A stretch of 64,000 nucleotides of DNA, from positions 310,001-374,000 of the forward strand of contig JAFEEG010000001.1 of assembly GCA_018241225.1 (NCBI GenBank), read 5' to 3'. The notes below the pieces were generated by a model. The model was not told where the DNA came from. It searched no databases and was given only the letters and a program-made list of their open reading frames with translations. The stretch is from Pseudomonadota bacterium. Lineage in GTDB: Bacteria > Pseudomonadota > Gammaproteobacteria > Burkholderiales > Burkholderiaceae_C. Positions 26,069-35,739 of this stretch are shown here, one piece after another; the stretch's first letter is position 1, and the number at the start of each line of letters is the position of its first letter. Made by a program: the position numbers and the translations under genes.

Positions 26069-26878
26069 TCAGCGGCCAGGGAATGCCGGCGCGCGCCGCG
26101 TGGAAAATGCGCGCACGCCTTCGGCGAAACTCTCGCCATCCACCATCTCCATCTGGCGCGACCGCTCCAGATCGAGTTGCTGGCACAGGGTATTCCTTTC
26201 GGCGGCCGCGAAGATCGCGCGTGCCTCAAGAATGGCATGGTGTGGCATCGCGGCCAGTTGGCGTGCCGTGCGCACGGACTCGACGCCAAGCTGCTCGTCT
26301 TCGACGCAGGCCCAGATCATTCCCCACTCCTGGGCTGTCTTTGCCGGCAGCTTGTGCCCGGTCAGCGCGAGCCCCAGCGCACGGGCGCGGCCGATTGCGC
26401 GGGGCAGCGCCCACGTGATCCCCACGTCGGGCACAGCGCCCAATGCAGGAAAGAACGGCAGGTAGAAATAGGACGACTTGGCCGCGATTACCAGATCGCC
26501 GGCCAGTGCCAGGCCCACGCCACCTCCCGCCGCCACGCCATTGATCGCGCACACCACGGGCACTGGCAGCTCGTTCAAGGCCTGCACGACCGGGTTCAGC
26601 TGGGCCATCAATTCACCCACATACTGGCCCAGCGTCCGGTCAGGGTTCGGGTGGTCGATCAGCTCACGATAGCGCGCCAGGTCGGCTCCCACACAGAAAC
26701 CCCGCCCCTCGCCCGCGAGGATGAGTGCGCGCACCCGTCTGTCGTCACGCGCCTTTCCGACGGCGCCCAACAAGCCCTCAATCAGCTCGTCGCCCAAAGG
26801 GTTCATTCGATCACCGTCGTTGAGGCGGATTGTCGCGATCGCTTCGTCGATCTCGAACAGAACCATGGGATTATTCAT
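26069..26878 (-). CDS. crotonase-fold protein, isomerase-like
   Basis: A 269-residue crotonase. The hydratase glutamates are missing (VGLAL and LPFFPALG), while VPDVG with an acidic residue is present. This pattern matches PaaG/enoyl-CoA isomerase-like enzymes rather than hydratases. Start ATG 26878 has AAGGAG nine nt upstream and overlaps the DUF2889 stop by ATGA. It is the last gene of the run dehydrogenase-racemase-DUF2889-crotonase. Upstream in-frame codons would add an unconserved stretch. Confidence 0.86.
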   Translation of the reverse strand: MNNPMVLFEIDEAIATIRLNDGDRMNPLGDELIEGLLGAVGKARDDRRVRALILAGEGRGFCVGADLARYRELIDHPNPDRTLGQYVGELMAQLNPVVQALNELPVPVVCAINGVAAGGGVGLALAGDLVIAAKSSYFYLPFFPALGAVPDVGITWALPRAIGRARALGLALTGHKLPAKTAQEWGMIWACVEDEQLGVESVRTARQLAAMPHHAILEARAIFAAAERNTLCQQLDLERSRQMEMVDGESFAEGVRAFSTRRAPAFPGR

Positions 26879-27435
26879 GACGCGGACTCCTTCCTGCTTG
26901 CGGGGAAATACGTGCGCACAACTTGGCCATCCAGGCGCAGCCCGTGGCATGCGCCCACAGGTGAGGAGTGTCCGCCCGGCGAAGCCGGATCGGGGCTGAC
27001 GAAAGCGCTGTCCGCCCAGAGCACCTGGAACAGGGTGCTCGCCATCGGCGGAATCAGCTCAGAGATGTGTGTGCAACCAGCGTCGCCGCGGAAGAGCCTC
27101 TTGACTTGTCGGGTGAAACCGGGCTCGATGCGCAAGCCCACCAGCCTGCGGTAGGCCGCTTCGATGCCCTCGCACTCCTGATACGGGTGCTCTTCGCTGT
27201 AGGCACTCGCCTCGACGATCCAACGATCCCGGTTCACCGTGAGCCGCACGCGCATCCGATGGATCGCAGACCCGGGCTCGACGCTCTTGTCCGTCACGAG
27301 CCGAACGGGCGTAGGCTTGGTATCGATGAGCAACGCCTCGATATCCAGAAGGCCGTCCTCGCGCTCGAAGGCTTCGCAGGTGATGCGCCGCAAGTGGATC
27401 GGCCGGCGCGGCGCAGCGGGCGGGGCGACGCTCAT
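26875..27435 (-). CDS. DUF2889 domain protein
   Basis: A 186-residue protein of the DUF2889 family, recognised by its [21 protein letters not shown] opening and the H-R-M-R-V-R-L-T-V strand. It has no signal peptide and no membrane segment. Function is unknown; DUF2889 genes recur beside acyl-CoA metabolism genes in Proteobacteria. It overlaps both neighbours by ATGA, so its product is made together with the racemase and the crotonase. A role in handling an acyl-CoA intermediate is a guess from context only. Confidence 0.8.
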   Translation of the reverse strand: MSVAPPAAPRRPIHLRRITCEAFEREDGLLDIEALLIDTKPTPVRLVTDKSVEPGSAIHRMRVRLTVNRDRWIVEASAYSEEHPYQECEGIEAAYRRLVGLRIEPGFTRQVKRLFRGDAGCTHISELIPPMASTLFQVLWADSAFVSPDPASPGGHSSPVGACHGLRLDGQVVRTYFPASRKESAS

Positions 27436-28595
27436 GCGCTTGCTTCGAGAAATGCCACGCCCGCACTCAGCAGAGCATCGATCTCGGCCGGCACATAGCC
27501 GGCCTCCGCGAGGAGTTCGGCAGTATGCGCTCCCGTGCGTGGTGCTTTTGGCGGCAAGGCCGACGGCGTGCGATCAAATCGCGGTGCGGGTGCTGGCTGC
27601 AACACACCGTCCTGGCGCACAAAGGTGCTCCGCGCCGCGTTGTGTGGGTGGTCGGCAGCCTCGTTCATGGACAGGACAGGCGAGAAGCATGCATCGGTCC
27701 CCTCCAGCACCTCGCACCATTGCGCCTGGGTGCGCGTGCGCAATACCTGGGCCAACTTGGCGCGCAGAGCGGGCCATTCGCCCTGCTCCCATTGCTGCGC
27801 GAAGTGAGGGTCAGTGACTCCGCACAGTTCCAGGAGTTGGCGATAGAACTGGGGCTCAATGGCACCGATCGATACGTGCTTGCCGTCCTGGCATTCGTAG
27901 GTGCCGTAGAAATGCGCCGCGCCATCCAGAAAATTGCTCGCGCGAACGTCCTGCCAGAAGCCTTTGGCCATCAAGCCGTACTGCGCCGCCATGAGCAACG
28001 CCGCGCCGTCGGTCATCGCGGCGTCGACGACCTGACCCATGCCCGTGTGCTGCGCCTGCGAGTGGGCCGCCAACACGCCGATGGCCAGCAGCATCCCGCC
28101 CCCGCCATAGTCCCCCACCAGGTTCAACGGGGGCAACGGCTGCGCGGCCGTCCCGATGGCATGCAGCGCGCCGCTGAGCGCGACGTAGTTGATGTCGTGC
28201 CCCGCGGTGTGTGCCAGCGGGCCGCTCTGGCCCCAGCCGGTCATGCGGCCGTACACCAGCTTCGAGTTGCGCGCGTGGCATTGTGCAGGACCGAGCCCAA
28301 GTTTCTCCGCGACGCCGGGGCGAAAACCCTCGATCAGGATATCCGCTTGCTCGATCAGACGCAGCACCGCTTCGACCGCACGCGGATCTTTCATGTTGAG
28401 CGACAGGGACTGGCGGCCGCGGTCGACCACGCCATCATTGCGCATGAGGTCGTCGAGCCCGCCCCGGCTGGGCGCGGGCGCGCGGTCGATGCGGATGACC
28501 CGTGCGCCCATGTCCGCCAGCAGCATGCAGGCGAATGGGCCAGGGCCGATGCCGGCGAGCTCGATGACGGTGAGATGTGAAAGCGGTCCTGGCAT
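27432..28595 (-). CDS. alpha-methylacyl-CoA racemase-like CaiB/BaiF protein
   Basis: A 387-residue class III CoA-transferase-fold protein of the AMACR/MCR branch. It opens with [18 protein letters not shown]. The two acid/base residues known from the mycobacterial racemase align: His133 in AGHDINY and Asp162 in GDYGGGG. Racemase activity at an alpha-methyl centre is therefore likely. It lets 2R-methyl acyl-CoAs enter 2S-specific dehydrogenation and implies a methyl-branched substrate. I chose ATG 28595, where the family's N-terminus aligns; a TTG at 28643 would add 16 residues. Confidence 0.87.
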   Translation of the reverse strand: MPGPLSHLTVIELAGIGPGPFACMLLADMGARVIRIDRAPAPSRGGLDDLMRNDGVVDRGRQSLSLNMKDPRAVEAVLRLIEQADILIEGFRPGVAEKLGLGPAQCHARNSKLVYGRMTGWGQSGPLAHTAGHDINYVALSGALHAIGTAAQPLPPLNLVGDYGGGGMLLAIGVLAAHSQAQHTGMGQVVDAAMTDGAALLMAAQYGLMAKGFWQDVRASNFLDGAAHFYGTYECQDGKHVSIGAIEPQFYRQLLELCGVTDPHFAQQWEQGEWPALRAKLAQVLRTRTQAQWCEVLEGTDACFSPVLSMNEAADHPHNAARSTFVRQDGVLQPAPAPRFDRTPSALPPKAPRTGAHTAELLAEAGYVPAEIDALLSAGVAFLEASA

Positions 28596-28727
28596 GGCAA
28601 AGTATTCTTCTGGGGTTGCCGGTGGAGAGATGAAATGAGTCAAAGCCCGCCGACCTCGACCCGGCTGCGGTGATCAAGCGGTTCGGGCCAGCCGCGGAGG
28701 TGTATTCGTTGCTCGGCCGTTCAAGCC

Positions 28728-29888
28728 CTACATCCGCTTGGCTACTTCCTCCAGCATTACTTCCGTAGCACCGCCGCCGATCGTGAGGATGCGAGAGTCG
28801 CGCACCATGCGCTCCACCGGCGTACCGATGATGTAGCCCGTGCCGCCGTGCAGCTGCAGACAGGTGTGCACGACCTCCTGCAGTGTCTCGGCCCCGAAGG
28901 CCTTGAGCATCGACACTTCGCGCACGGTGTCCTTGCCCTCGTCGATCATCTGCGCGCACTGATAGGTCAGTGCCCGCACCGCCGCGGCCTTGGCGGCGAC
29001 CCCCGCGAGCTTGTTACGCACCACCTGCTGGTCCCAAAGCGTCTTTCCGAAAGCTTGGCGGTTGCGCACGTAGTCCACGGTGAGCTCGATCGCCTTCGCA
29101 CTGGCCCCCGAGACGAGCGCGCCGATCACGAGCCGTTCGTTCTGGAACGTGCTCATGATGTAGTAGAAGCCCTTGCCCTCCTCCCCGAGCAATGCATCGG
29201 GGGGGACGACACAGCTGTCGAAGAAGAGTTCGGCCGTGTCTGACGAGCGCCAGCCGTGCTTCTCGAACTTCCGGGCGATCTTGAGGCCGGGGTTTCCCTT
29301 CTCGACGACGAAGAGGGAGAGTCCGCGGCTGCCCTTGGCTTCGGGGTCGGTGCGGGCCGCCACGATGTAGATGTCGCCGTAGACCCCGTTGGTGATGAAG
29401 GTCTTGGAACCATTGATGACCCAGCCCTCCTGGGTTTTGGTGGCACGCGTCTTGAGACCTGCCACATCGGAGCCCGCATGCGGCTCTGTCACGCACACAA
29501 CCCCTACCTTTTCGCCGGCGCAGGCCGTCGGCAGATATTTGAGCTTCTGCTCATGCGTGCCGCGATGAGCGATGTGCGAGATCGACATGTCACTGTGCAC
29601 CGTCAACGCCGAAGCGACCCCGCCGTAGGACGAACGCGCAAGCTCTTCCCCCAAGACAACGGAAGCCAGCGCACCCATCCCGCCGCCGCCGTACTCCGCC
29701 GGATGCCGCATGCCCAGAAAGCCCATTTCGCCGAGTTGGCGGAATACTTCTCGCGGGATCTCGCCGGTCGATTCCCATGCGTCGCCGTTGGGCACGATCA
29801 CCTCGTTGACGAAGCGGCGTACCTGCTGGCGCACCATCCGCAGTTCCTCGCTCAGAAGGTCCGGCTCATTGAATTCGAATTCAGTCAT
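28728..29888 (-). CDS. acyl-CoA dehydrogenase
   Basis: A 386-residue enzyme closely resembling those at 17694 and 19683. VTEPHAGSDVAG is around 133-144. The probable base is Glu251 in the QNERL context, with GGGATE at the C-terminal site instead of the MCAD Glu. It starts a minus-strand unit with the racemase (132-nt gap), DUF2889 protein and crotonase. A motif A operator at 29944 lies 56 nt upstream, shared with the divergent TetR gene. Confidence 0.92.
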   Translation of the reverse strand: MTEFEFNEPDLLSEELRMVRQQVRRFVNEVIVPNGDAWESTGEIPREVFRQLGEMGFLGMRHPAEYGGGGMGALASVVLGEELARSSYGGVASALTVHSDMSISHIAHRGTHEQKLKYLPTACAGEKVGVVCVTEPHAGSDVAGLKTRATKTQEGWVINGSKTFITNGVYGDIYIVAARTDPEAKGSRGLSLFVVEKGNPGLKIARKFEKHGWRSSDTAELFFDSCVVPPDALLGEEGKGFYYIMSTFQNERLVIGALVSGASAKAIELTVDYVRNRQAFGKTLWDQQVVRNKLAGVAAKAAAVRALTYQCAQMIDEGKDTVREVSMLKAFGAETLQEVVHTCLQLHGGTGYIIGTPVERMVRDSRILTIGGGATEVMLEEVAKRM

Positions 29889-29943
29889 GGGAAGGTCAAA
29901 GGTTGGTGTCGGTCAAGTGCACGAGAACAGAGCGATCAATTTA

Positions 29944-29963
29944 TAGACCGTCTTGTCGGTCTA
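29944..29963. promoter_or_regulatory. motif A operator, copy c
   Basis: TAGACCGTC-TT-GTCGGTCTA has 8-bp arms that are perfect when flanking bases are included (ATAGACCG and CGGTCTAT). It lies between the acyl-CoA dehydrogenase (minus) and the TetR gene (plus). A TATAAA-like -10 for the minus gene abuts its edge. A degenerate second copy may follow at 29967-29986 (TAGTCTCCG-GA-GACGGTCTT), 23 bp centre to centre. Confidence 0.75.
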
Positions 29964-30027
29964 TTTTAGTCTCCGGAGACGGTCTTGTGCAAGGGTGTTG
30001 CTAAACTCATGCCCGACAGGAGAAACA

Positions 30028-30621
30028 ATGCCGCGTGTACGTTCGGACGATTACGAAATCAAGAGCCAGGCCATCATGGATTGCGCCGCGGCGTTGTTCG
30101 CCAAAGAGGGATACCCTTCGGCGAAGATGCAGGACGTCGCCAAGGCGTGCGGCGCGACCAAGTCGATGCTATATCACTACTTCCCGACGAAGGACGACCT
30201 GCTGTTCGCCATGCTCATGGAACACCTTGAGCGTGTGGTGCAAAGCATCGAGGAGGCCATCGCAGCGCGGGTCGGCCCGCGCGAGAAGATGCTGGCCATG
30301 GTGCAGGTCTACACGCAGAAATCGGCCCAGTCGCGCAGACGGCACATGATCGCGATGCAGGACGTGAAGTACCTGCCCCGGGCCAAGCAACTGCCGCTCA
30401 TCGAGTTGCAGCGGCAGGTCGCCAATCGTGTGGCGGACCTGCTGCGCGAGGTCAACCCTGGCCTGCCCGAAGAGGTGTACAAGCCTTACACCATGATGCT
30501 GATCGGTCTGCTGAACTGGACCGACATGTGGTACAGACCTGGTGGCGCGATGAAGCCCCAAGAACTCTGCGATCGCATCTCGCGTCTTTTCCTCAAAGGT
30601 TTCCTGGCTGAAAAGGGTTGA
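30028..30621 (+). CDS. TetR family repressor 1
   Basis: A 197-residue TetR regulator. The N-terminal helix-turn-helix (MQDVAKACGATKSMLYHYFPTKDDLL) is typical, and the C-terminal part resembles the KstR2/PaaR-like acyl-CoA-responsive subgroup. GACAGGAG precedes the ATG. It shares an unusual opening (P/T-RVR-S/A-DDYE-K) and overall sequence with the second TetR at 38895. Its gene faces a motif A operator, so autoregulation and control of the divergent dehydrogenase are likely. An acyl-CoA ligand is inferred from the subgroup. Confidence 0.9.
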   Translation: MPRVRSDDYEIKSQAIMDCAAALFAKEGYPSAKMQDVAKACGATKSMLYHYFPTKDDLLFAMLMEHLERVVQSIEEAIAARVGPREKMLAMVQVYTQKSAQSRRRHMIAMQDVKYLPRAKQLPLIELQRQVANRVADLLREVNPGLPEEVYKPYTMMLIGLLNWTDMWYRPGGAMKPQELCDRISRLFLKGFLAEKG

Positions 30622-30747
30622 GGGCGGCGGCAAGTTCCAACTTGCCCAAAGCCTCCAGCAGCAGCGGCGCAATCTGGCAGACAGGACCGCCTTCGCCGCG
30701 GACCCTCTGAATTTGTCGGTGCGAGGCGGCCACGCCGGTCGGCCAGC

Positions 30748-31911
30748 CTACTTCACTTGCTCGAACTGCATCGTCGCCGGGTTGGCCTTCAACAGCTTCA
30801 GTTCCGGCATCGACAAGTGCTGCGTCGGCGAGAACGATACGGGCGAATTGAGCACGCCGGTCTCGAAATCCTTCACCTGATCGAGCTTGCTGATCGTGCA
30901 TGCCCATGTCAGCGCCTGCCCGCAGCGACGGATCGCTTCGAACAGCACTTGCGCTCCTGCATAGCCAGTGAGGGTGAATCGATGGATACGTGCGACATCT
31001 TCAACAGGAAGATACTTCTTCGCGCGTTCGATAAAGGCCTTTCCCTTTTCGCTGTCGAGGGAGACCACGTAGTCCATCGTGTACACGTTCTCCCCCGCGG
31101 GTCCCATCAGCTTGACGATCGCAGGCACCTGCGCCACGTAGGAGATGCCCACCGGCACATCCTTCATGCCGACTCTCTCGAGTTCCTTGACCATCGCGAC
31201 GTTTTCGCTCAGCACGCCACCGGCATAAATTGCAGTGGCTCCTGACTCTCTAGCGCGCAGGATCTCCGACGAGAAGTCAGTCTGGCCCTTCTTGTAGATC
31301 GCCTTGGAGGCCACATTCAGCTTTCGCGCTTTCGCAGTGACGTCGAAACCTTCCCGAGTCATCTCACCATACTCGTCATCCTGCGAGATCAGTGCCCACT
31401 TTCGTCCCGGAAAGCGGGCATCCAGGGCCGCTGATAGCTGTTCGGTCACCAGCGGATGCCGTGTGCCCAGCACGAAGATATTCTTCGAGATCGGCGTGTG
31501 CACGTCATCCGAGAAGCTCAACGAATTGATCACTGGGATACCAGACTGGCGAATCACCGGCAACGCGGCCTGGCCCTGTGCCGAGCCTGACATCGACGTC
31601 AATGCGAAGACCTTGTCGGCATTCAACAGTTTCCGCACGCCCTGGACCGTGCGCGAGGGCACATAGCCATCATCCTCGAAGATCATCCGGATCTTCCGCC
31701 CATGAATGCCTCCGGCCGCATTGACCTCTGCAACCGCCAACCGCACACCGATGGTGTGCGGCACGCCCAGCAATGCAGGAGGACCTGTCATCGGAACAAT
31801 GTCGCCGATCACGATCTCGGAATCGGTCACGCCCTGCTGTGCCGAGGCTGGAATGCATGCGCCCGCGCACAACAAGCCCAGTACGGCGAAGGTGGCAAAT
31901 TTCCTGTTCAT
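30748..31911 (-). CDS. ABC transporter substrate-binding protein (LivK-like), module 2
   Basis: A 387-residue periplasmic binding protein with a signal peptide of about 24 residues (cleavage after ASA) and the VIGDIVPMTGPPALLG opening of the branched-chain amino acid receptor family. AAAGGAGA precedes ATG 31911. It closes the second liv operon, 50 nt after livM. Its ligand is presumably the acid activated by the ligase in the same operon; this is inference. Confidence 0.92.
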   Translation of the reverse strand: MNRKFATFAVLGLLCAGACIPASAQQGVTDSEIVIGDIVPMTGPPALLGVPHTIGVRLAVAEVNAAGGIHGRKIRMIFEDDGYVPSRTVQGVRKLLNADKVFALTSMSGSAQGQAALPVIRQSGIPVINSLSFSDDVHTPISKNIFVLGTRHPLVTEQLSAALDARFPGRKWALISQDDEYGEMTREGFDVTAKARKLNVASKAIYKKGQTDFSSEILRARESGATAIYAGGVLSENVAMVKELERVGMKDVPVGISYVAQVPAIVKLMGPAGENVYTMDYVVSLDSEKGKAFIERAKKYLPVEDVARIHRFTLTGYAGAQVLFEAIRRCGQALTWACTISKLDQVKDFETGVLNSPVSFSPTQHLSMPELKLLKANPATMQFEQVK

Positions 31912-31961
31912 GCTGTCTCCTTTGAAGTGTTAGCTCGAGCCATGTAAGGAAGGGGAGTCGG

Positions 31962-33008
31962 TCAGTAGCGCAGCGGCCAGTAGACCCAGGCGTGCCGGAT
32001 GTCGTGCCAGATCCCGCGCAGACCGCGCGGATCGAATCTCAGGAAGCCAATGATGGCCATTCCATAGAGCACGCTCTTGACTTCGTGCGCACTGGTCGTC
32101 ATCAGGTCATTCAGGCGACTGCCCAGCAGTGCCATTGATGCGGCGAAGAGCTCGGGCAACACCACGATGAAGATCGTGCCGAGCACGGCTCCCAGCACCG
32201 AACCCAGACCACCGACGATGATGATTGCGAGCGCCTCGATCGACAGCAGGAAGGGATAGGCCTCCACGCTGACGATGCTGAAGTACATGCCCATCATCGC
32301 GCCGGCCACGCCGGTGAGTGCTGCGCTCACGAGAAAGGCAACCAACTTGAAGCGCACCAGGTTGATGCCCATGGTACGAGCGGCAATGTCGTTGTCGCGA
32401 ATGGCCACCAGTGCTCGCCCGACGTAGGAACGGCGGAAATTCAGCGTCACCAGCACAGCAAGCACGCACATGAGCAGACAGAACCCGTAGAACGCGTTGT
32501 CGTTTGACAGATTGACGCCAAACAGGGTCGGCCTCTCAAGCATGATGCCCCGACCGGCACCGGTAAATTTTCCTCCTGCTAGGATCGCAGCACTCACGAT
32601 ATAGCTGAAGGCCAACGTAGTGATCGCGAGGTACAGGCCATGCAAACGCAGCGACGGGATGCCCACGATCAGGCCAAACACCGCAGGCACGACCGCCGAC
32701 AGCACGAGCGCCAGTTCTGGCGGCAGCCCCAGGCGCGTAACACCGATGGCGTACGCGTAGCCTCCTAGCATGAGAAAGCCGACGTGGCCGAGCGAGATCA
32801 ACCCGGTGAAGCCGGTCAGAATCGTCAAGCCCAACGCACCGACAAGGGTAAAGAGGATGATGGTGAGATAGGACAGCACGTAGCTGCTGAGCAGCAAAGG
32901 CGCAGCGACCAAGGCCACAAGCAGCGCAACGGTCCAGACCTTCACTGCGGAAGAGTCCGTCAGGACGATGAGATCGCTGTACCGTTCCTTGAAGTAACCG
33001 CTGCGCAT
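31962..33008 (-). CDS. livM: ABC transporter permease, LivM-like, module 2
   Basis: A 348-residue membrane permease with the LivM signatures GFTGLISLGHVGFLMLGGYAY and GGLGSVLGAVLGT and about nine transmembrane segments. Its ATG shares a base with the livH stop (TGATG), indicating coupling. It forms the translocation path together with LivH. Confidence 0.93.
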   Translation of the reverse strand: MRSGYFKERYSDLIVLTDSSAVKVWTVALLVALVAAPLLLSSYVLSYLTIILFTLVGALGLTILTGFTGLISLGHVGFLMLGGYAYAIGVTRLGLPPELALVLSAVVPAVFGLIVGIPSLRLHGLYLAITTLAFSYIVSAAILAGGKFTGAGRGIMLERPTLFGVNLSNDNAFYGFCLLMCVLAVLVTLNFRRSYVGRALVAIRDNDIAARTMGINLVRFKLVAFLVSAALTGVAGAMMGMYFSIVSVEAYPFLLSIEALAIIIVGGLGSVLGAVLGTIFIVVLPELFAASMALLGSRLNDLMTTSAHEVKSVLYGMAIIGFLRFDPRGLRGIWHDIRHAWVYWPLRY

Positions 33009-33880
33009 CAGACTCTTTCGATTCGTTTTTCACCAAACAGCCCGAAGGGCCGCACCATCAGAACCACCAGGATGAGCACGAAGCCAGCAATCTCCTTGAG
33101 CGTGCTGGACAGATACCCTCCCACCAGGTTCTCGAACACGCCGATGATCAGACCGCTGAATCCCGAGCCGAGCACGGCATCAAATCCACCGAGCACCGTG
33201 GCCGGAAAGGCCTTGAGGCCAAGCTCGAACACCGTGGGGGAAAGCCCGTAGACAACCGCGAACAGCGCACCCGCCAGGCCGGCCAGCGCAGAGGCGCAGG
33301 CCCAGGCCACCGCCTGGACCCGTGCCGTGGATACGCCCATCAGGCGAGCCGTCTTTTCGTCTGCGGCCACAGCGCGCATGGCCACACCGAAGCGGCTGTG
33401 ACGGAGAAAGATCCAGAAACCCACCAATACCAGGCCCAGTGCAAGCAATACGCCGAGCTGGCTTGCACGCATGCCGACGCCCCACAGATCGACGATGGCG
33501 TCCGCTCCGGCGACCTCGAATTTGTGCGGTGACGCACCCCAGATGATGGTGACGATGGAGCGCAGAACCACGGCCAGGCCAATCGTCACCAGCACAACGG
33601 AGAGCACCGGCTCACCCAGCATGGGACGCATGATCAGCCGCTCGCAAATCAGCCCCAGGAGCGCCCCGATCAAGATGGCCATGAGCACCGTGACAATCCC
33701 GCCAGCGCCCATCGTGGTCGCCAGCGACCACGTGGTGTAGGCCGTCAGCATGCCCATTTCCCCTTGTGAGAAGTTGACGATGCCAGTGGCCTTGTAGATG
33801 ACCGCGAAGCCCATCGCAACCAAGCCGTAGATCGCGCCGACGGCCAAGCCAGACACGGCCAGCTCAACGAAATAGCTCAT
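33008..33880 (-). CDS. livH: ABC transporter permease, LivH-like, module 2
   Basis: A 290-residue permease with the LivH opening GLVAMGFAVIYKATGIVNFSQGE and the C-terminal GGFDAVLGSGFSG and VRPFGLFGEK segments. The start overlaps the ligase stop by ATGA. Gene order here (F-G-ligase-H-M-K) differs from module 1 (H-M-G-F-ligase-K), so the modules are not a simple recent tandem duplication. Confidence 0.93.
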   Translation of the reverse strand: MSYFVELAVSGLAVGAIYGLVAMGFAVIYKATGIVNFSQGEMGMLTAYTTWSLATTMGAGGIVTVLMAILIGALLGLICERLIMRPMLGEPVLSVVLVTIGLAVVLRSIVTIIWGASPHKFEVAGADAIVDLWGVGMRASQLGVLLALGLVLVGFWIFLRHSRFGVAMRAVAADEKTARLMGVSTARVQAVAWACASALAGLAGALFAVVYGLSPTVFELGLKAFPATVLGGFDAVLGSGFSGLIIGVFENLVGGYLSSTLKEIAGFVLILVVLMVRPFGLFGEKRIERV

Positions 33881-35739
33881 GCCACGCCCCCGTAGATGAT
33901 TTCGAGTTCGCGCGCAAACTTCTTGCTGATCGTCCCTCGGCGAACCTTCTGCGTGGCGGTCAGTTCGCCGTCGTCGTGGTCCAACTCCTTCTCGAGCAGG
34001 ACGAACTTGCGGATGTTCTCAACGCGGGCGAATCTCGCGTTGACCTCGTCGACCACCCCCTGGATCAGCTCCCGAACTTCTGCCATCTGGGTCAGCGACT
34101 TGAAGGTCGTGTACTGCAGGTCGCGCTCGGCGGCCCATCGGCCGACACTGTCGAAGTCGATCTGGATGAGACCCCCCAGGAACTTCTTTCCTTCGCCGAC
34201 CACGATGGCCTCGCGCACATAGGGACTGTCCTTGATCGCGTTTTCGATCTCCGACGGAGCGATGTTCTTGCCGCCGCTCGTGATGATGATTGCCTTCTTT
34301 CTGTCGACCACCGCGATCTCGTCCGAGCCCCGCTTTTCCACAATGTCGCCAGTCGCAAGCCAACCGTCTGGGGAAAGAATGTCGTTCGTGCCCTTGTCGT
34401 CGAAGAGGTAGCCCCTGAACACGCCCGGCGAGCGAACAATGACCTCGCCGTCGTCGGCGATCTTCCACACCACGCCGTCCATCGCCGGGCCGCAGCTTCC
34501 AGAAATGAATGGACGGCCCGGGACCTGCACGAAGCAAAGCCCCCCGGCTTCCGTGAGTCCGTAGCCCTGCCCCACGGGCAAGCCGATGACGTCGAAGAAC
34601 TTCAACGTTTCGGGTGACACGGAGGCCCCACCGCACATGCGGGTATGCGTGCGGTTGAGTCCCATGTGGCGCTGCATGTTGCGAAACAGCAGGACGTACC
34701 AGAATGCGAATTCCAGCTTGTCGCGCCATGCGGCGAGGCGCCCGTGTACCGCCCGGCGGTCTGACAGGACGCGCCCTCGCCTCATGCCGGCGCGGTACAG
34801 CGACTGCTGCAACCGCCCACTGTCTTTCATTCGGAACTCGAAACCCTGCTGCAGCTTCTCCCAGATCCGCGGCACGCCCAGGAAGAACGTGGGCGCGATC
34901 TCTCGGATGTTCGTGGCGACGGTGTCGATGGATTCCGCGAAATTCACGCAGCCGCCGGACAGCAGATGCTGCACAGTGGAGTAGCTGCGCTCGGCCACGT
35001 GGCACAACGGCAGATAGCACACGGACTCAAACGGCTTGTTCACCATCCGCCGTGCGACCATGTATGCATAGGCGCCATAAACGAAGTTGCGATGGGTCAG
35101 CATCGCGCCCTTGGGTGGTCCGGTCGTGCCAGAGGTGTACACGAGGATGTTGACGTCGTCCGGCACGAGGGAATCGATCGAGGCGTCGAGCCAGCGCTCG
35201 GCGTCCGGATACGCCGAGGCGTATTGGTCCCCCAGTTCAAGCAGGTGCGCGAACGCGTGCGGACGGCCCGGCGCGTAGCGGCGCAGCCCCTTCATGTCGA
35301 CACAGAAGATGTGCTGCAAGTGCGGCAGCCCGTTGCCATTGGCCGTGGCGTCAACCACCTTGTCGGTCTGCTCCTGGTCGCCAGTGATCGCGAGCTTGGC
35401 TTGGCAATGGCCTGCGATGTACTGAACCTCAGGCCAAGGATTGGTCGGGTAGATGCCCACCACTTGCACACCGATCATCTGGGCGCCCAGGTCCGCGTAG
35501 AACCACTCCGGCACATCCTCCGCGGCAATGATGATGCGATCGCCTCGCCGAAGCCCCAGCTGGGTCAATCCGAACGCCACGCGACGAGCATCCTGGTAGT
35601 AGTCGGACCAAGTGCGGCCGCGCCAAATGCCGTGGATCTTTTCGCGCAGCGCCATCTGATCTCCGCGCTGCTTTGCGCAAACGCGCAGCAGCCCCGGCAA
35701 GGTTGCGTCGCCACGAATGAGCTTGTCGTGCTCAAGCAT
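33877..35739 (-). CDS. long-chain-type AMP-dependent acyl-CoA synthetase, module 2
   Basis: A 620-residue ligase of the same class as the one at 11874. P-loop YTSGTTGPPKG is at 201-211. The segments GYGLTEAGG, ATGDIVE and KAIIITSGGKN follow, then a C-terminal TATQKVRRG. I chose ATG 35739, overlapping the livG stop by eight bases; the frame is open further upstream only as a shadow of livG. It lies in the middle of the second importer operon, so uptake and CoA activation are coupled genetically. Substrate not determinable. Confidence 0.92.
   Translation of the reverse strand: MLEHDKLIRGDATLPGLLRVCAKQRGDQMALREKIHGIWRGRTWSDYYQDARRVAFGLTQLGLRRGDRIIIAAEDVPEWFYADLGAQMIGVQVVGIYPTNPWPEVQYIAGHCQAKLAITGDQEQTDKVVDATANGNGLPHLQHIFCVDMKGLRRYAPGRPHAFAHLLELGDQYASAYPDAERWLDASIDSLVPDDVNILVYTSGTTGPPKGAMLTHRNFVYGAYAYMVARRMVNKPFESVCYLPLCHVAERSYSTVQHLLSGGCVNFAESIDTVATNIREIAPTFFLGVPRIWEKLQQGFEFRMKDSGRLQQSLYRAGMRRGRVLSDRRAVHGRLAAWRDKLEFAFWYVLLFRNMQRHMGLNRTHTRMCGGASVSPETLKFFDVIGLPVGQGYGLTEAGGLCFVQVPGRPFISGSCGPAMDGVVWKIADDGEVIVRSPGVFRGYLFDDKGTNDILSPDGWLATGDIVEKRGSDEIAVVDRKKAIIITSGGKNIAPSEIENAIKDSPYVREAIVVGEGKKFLGGLIQIDFDSVGRWAAERDLQYTTFKSLTQMAEVRELIQGVVDEVNARFARVENIRKFVLLEKELDHDDGELTATQKVRRGTISKKFARELEIIYGGVA

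Noticed and set aside
25872..26186. 104-codon minus-strand frame after the sigma-54 activator
   Set aside because: It overlaps the activator end and the crotonase end on both sides and has no recognisable family. A relic cannot be excluded, but I cannot support a gene.
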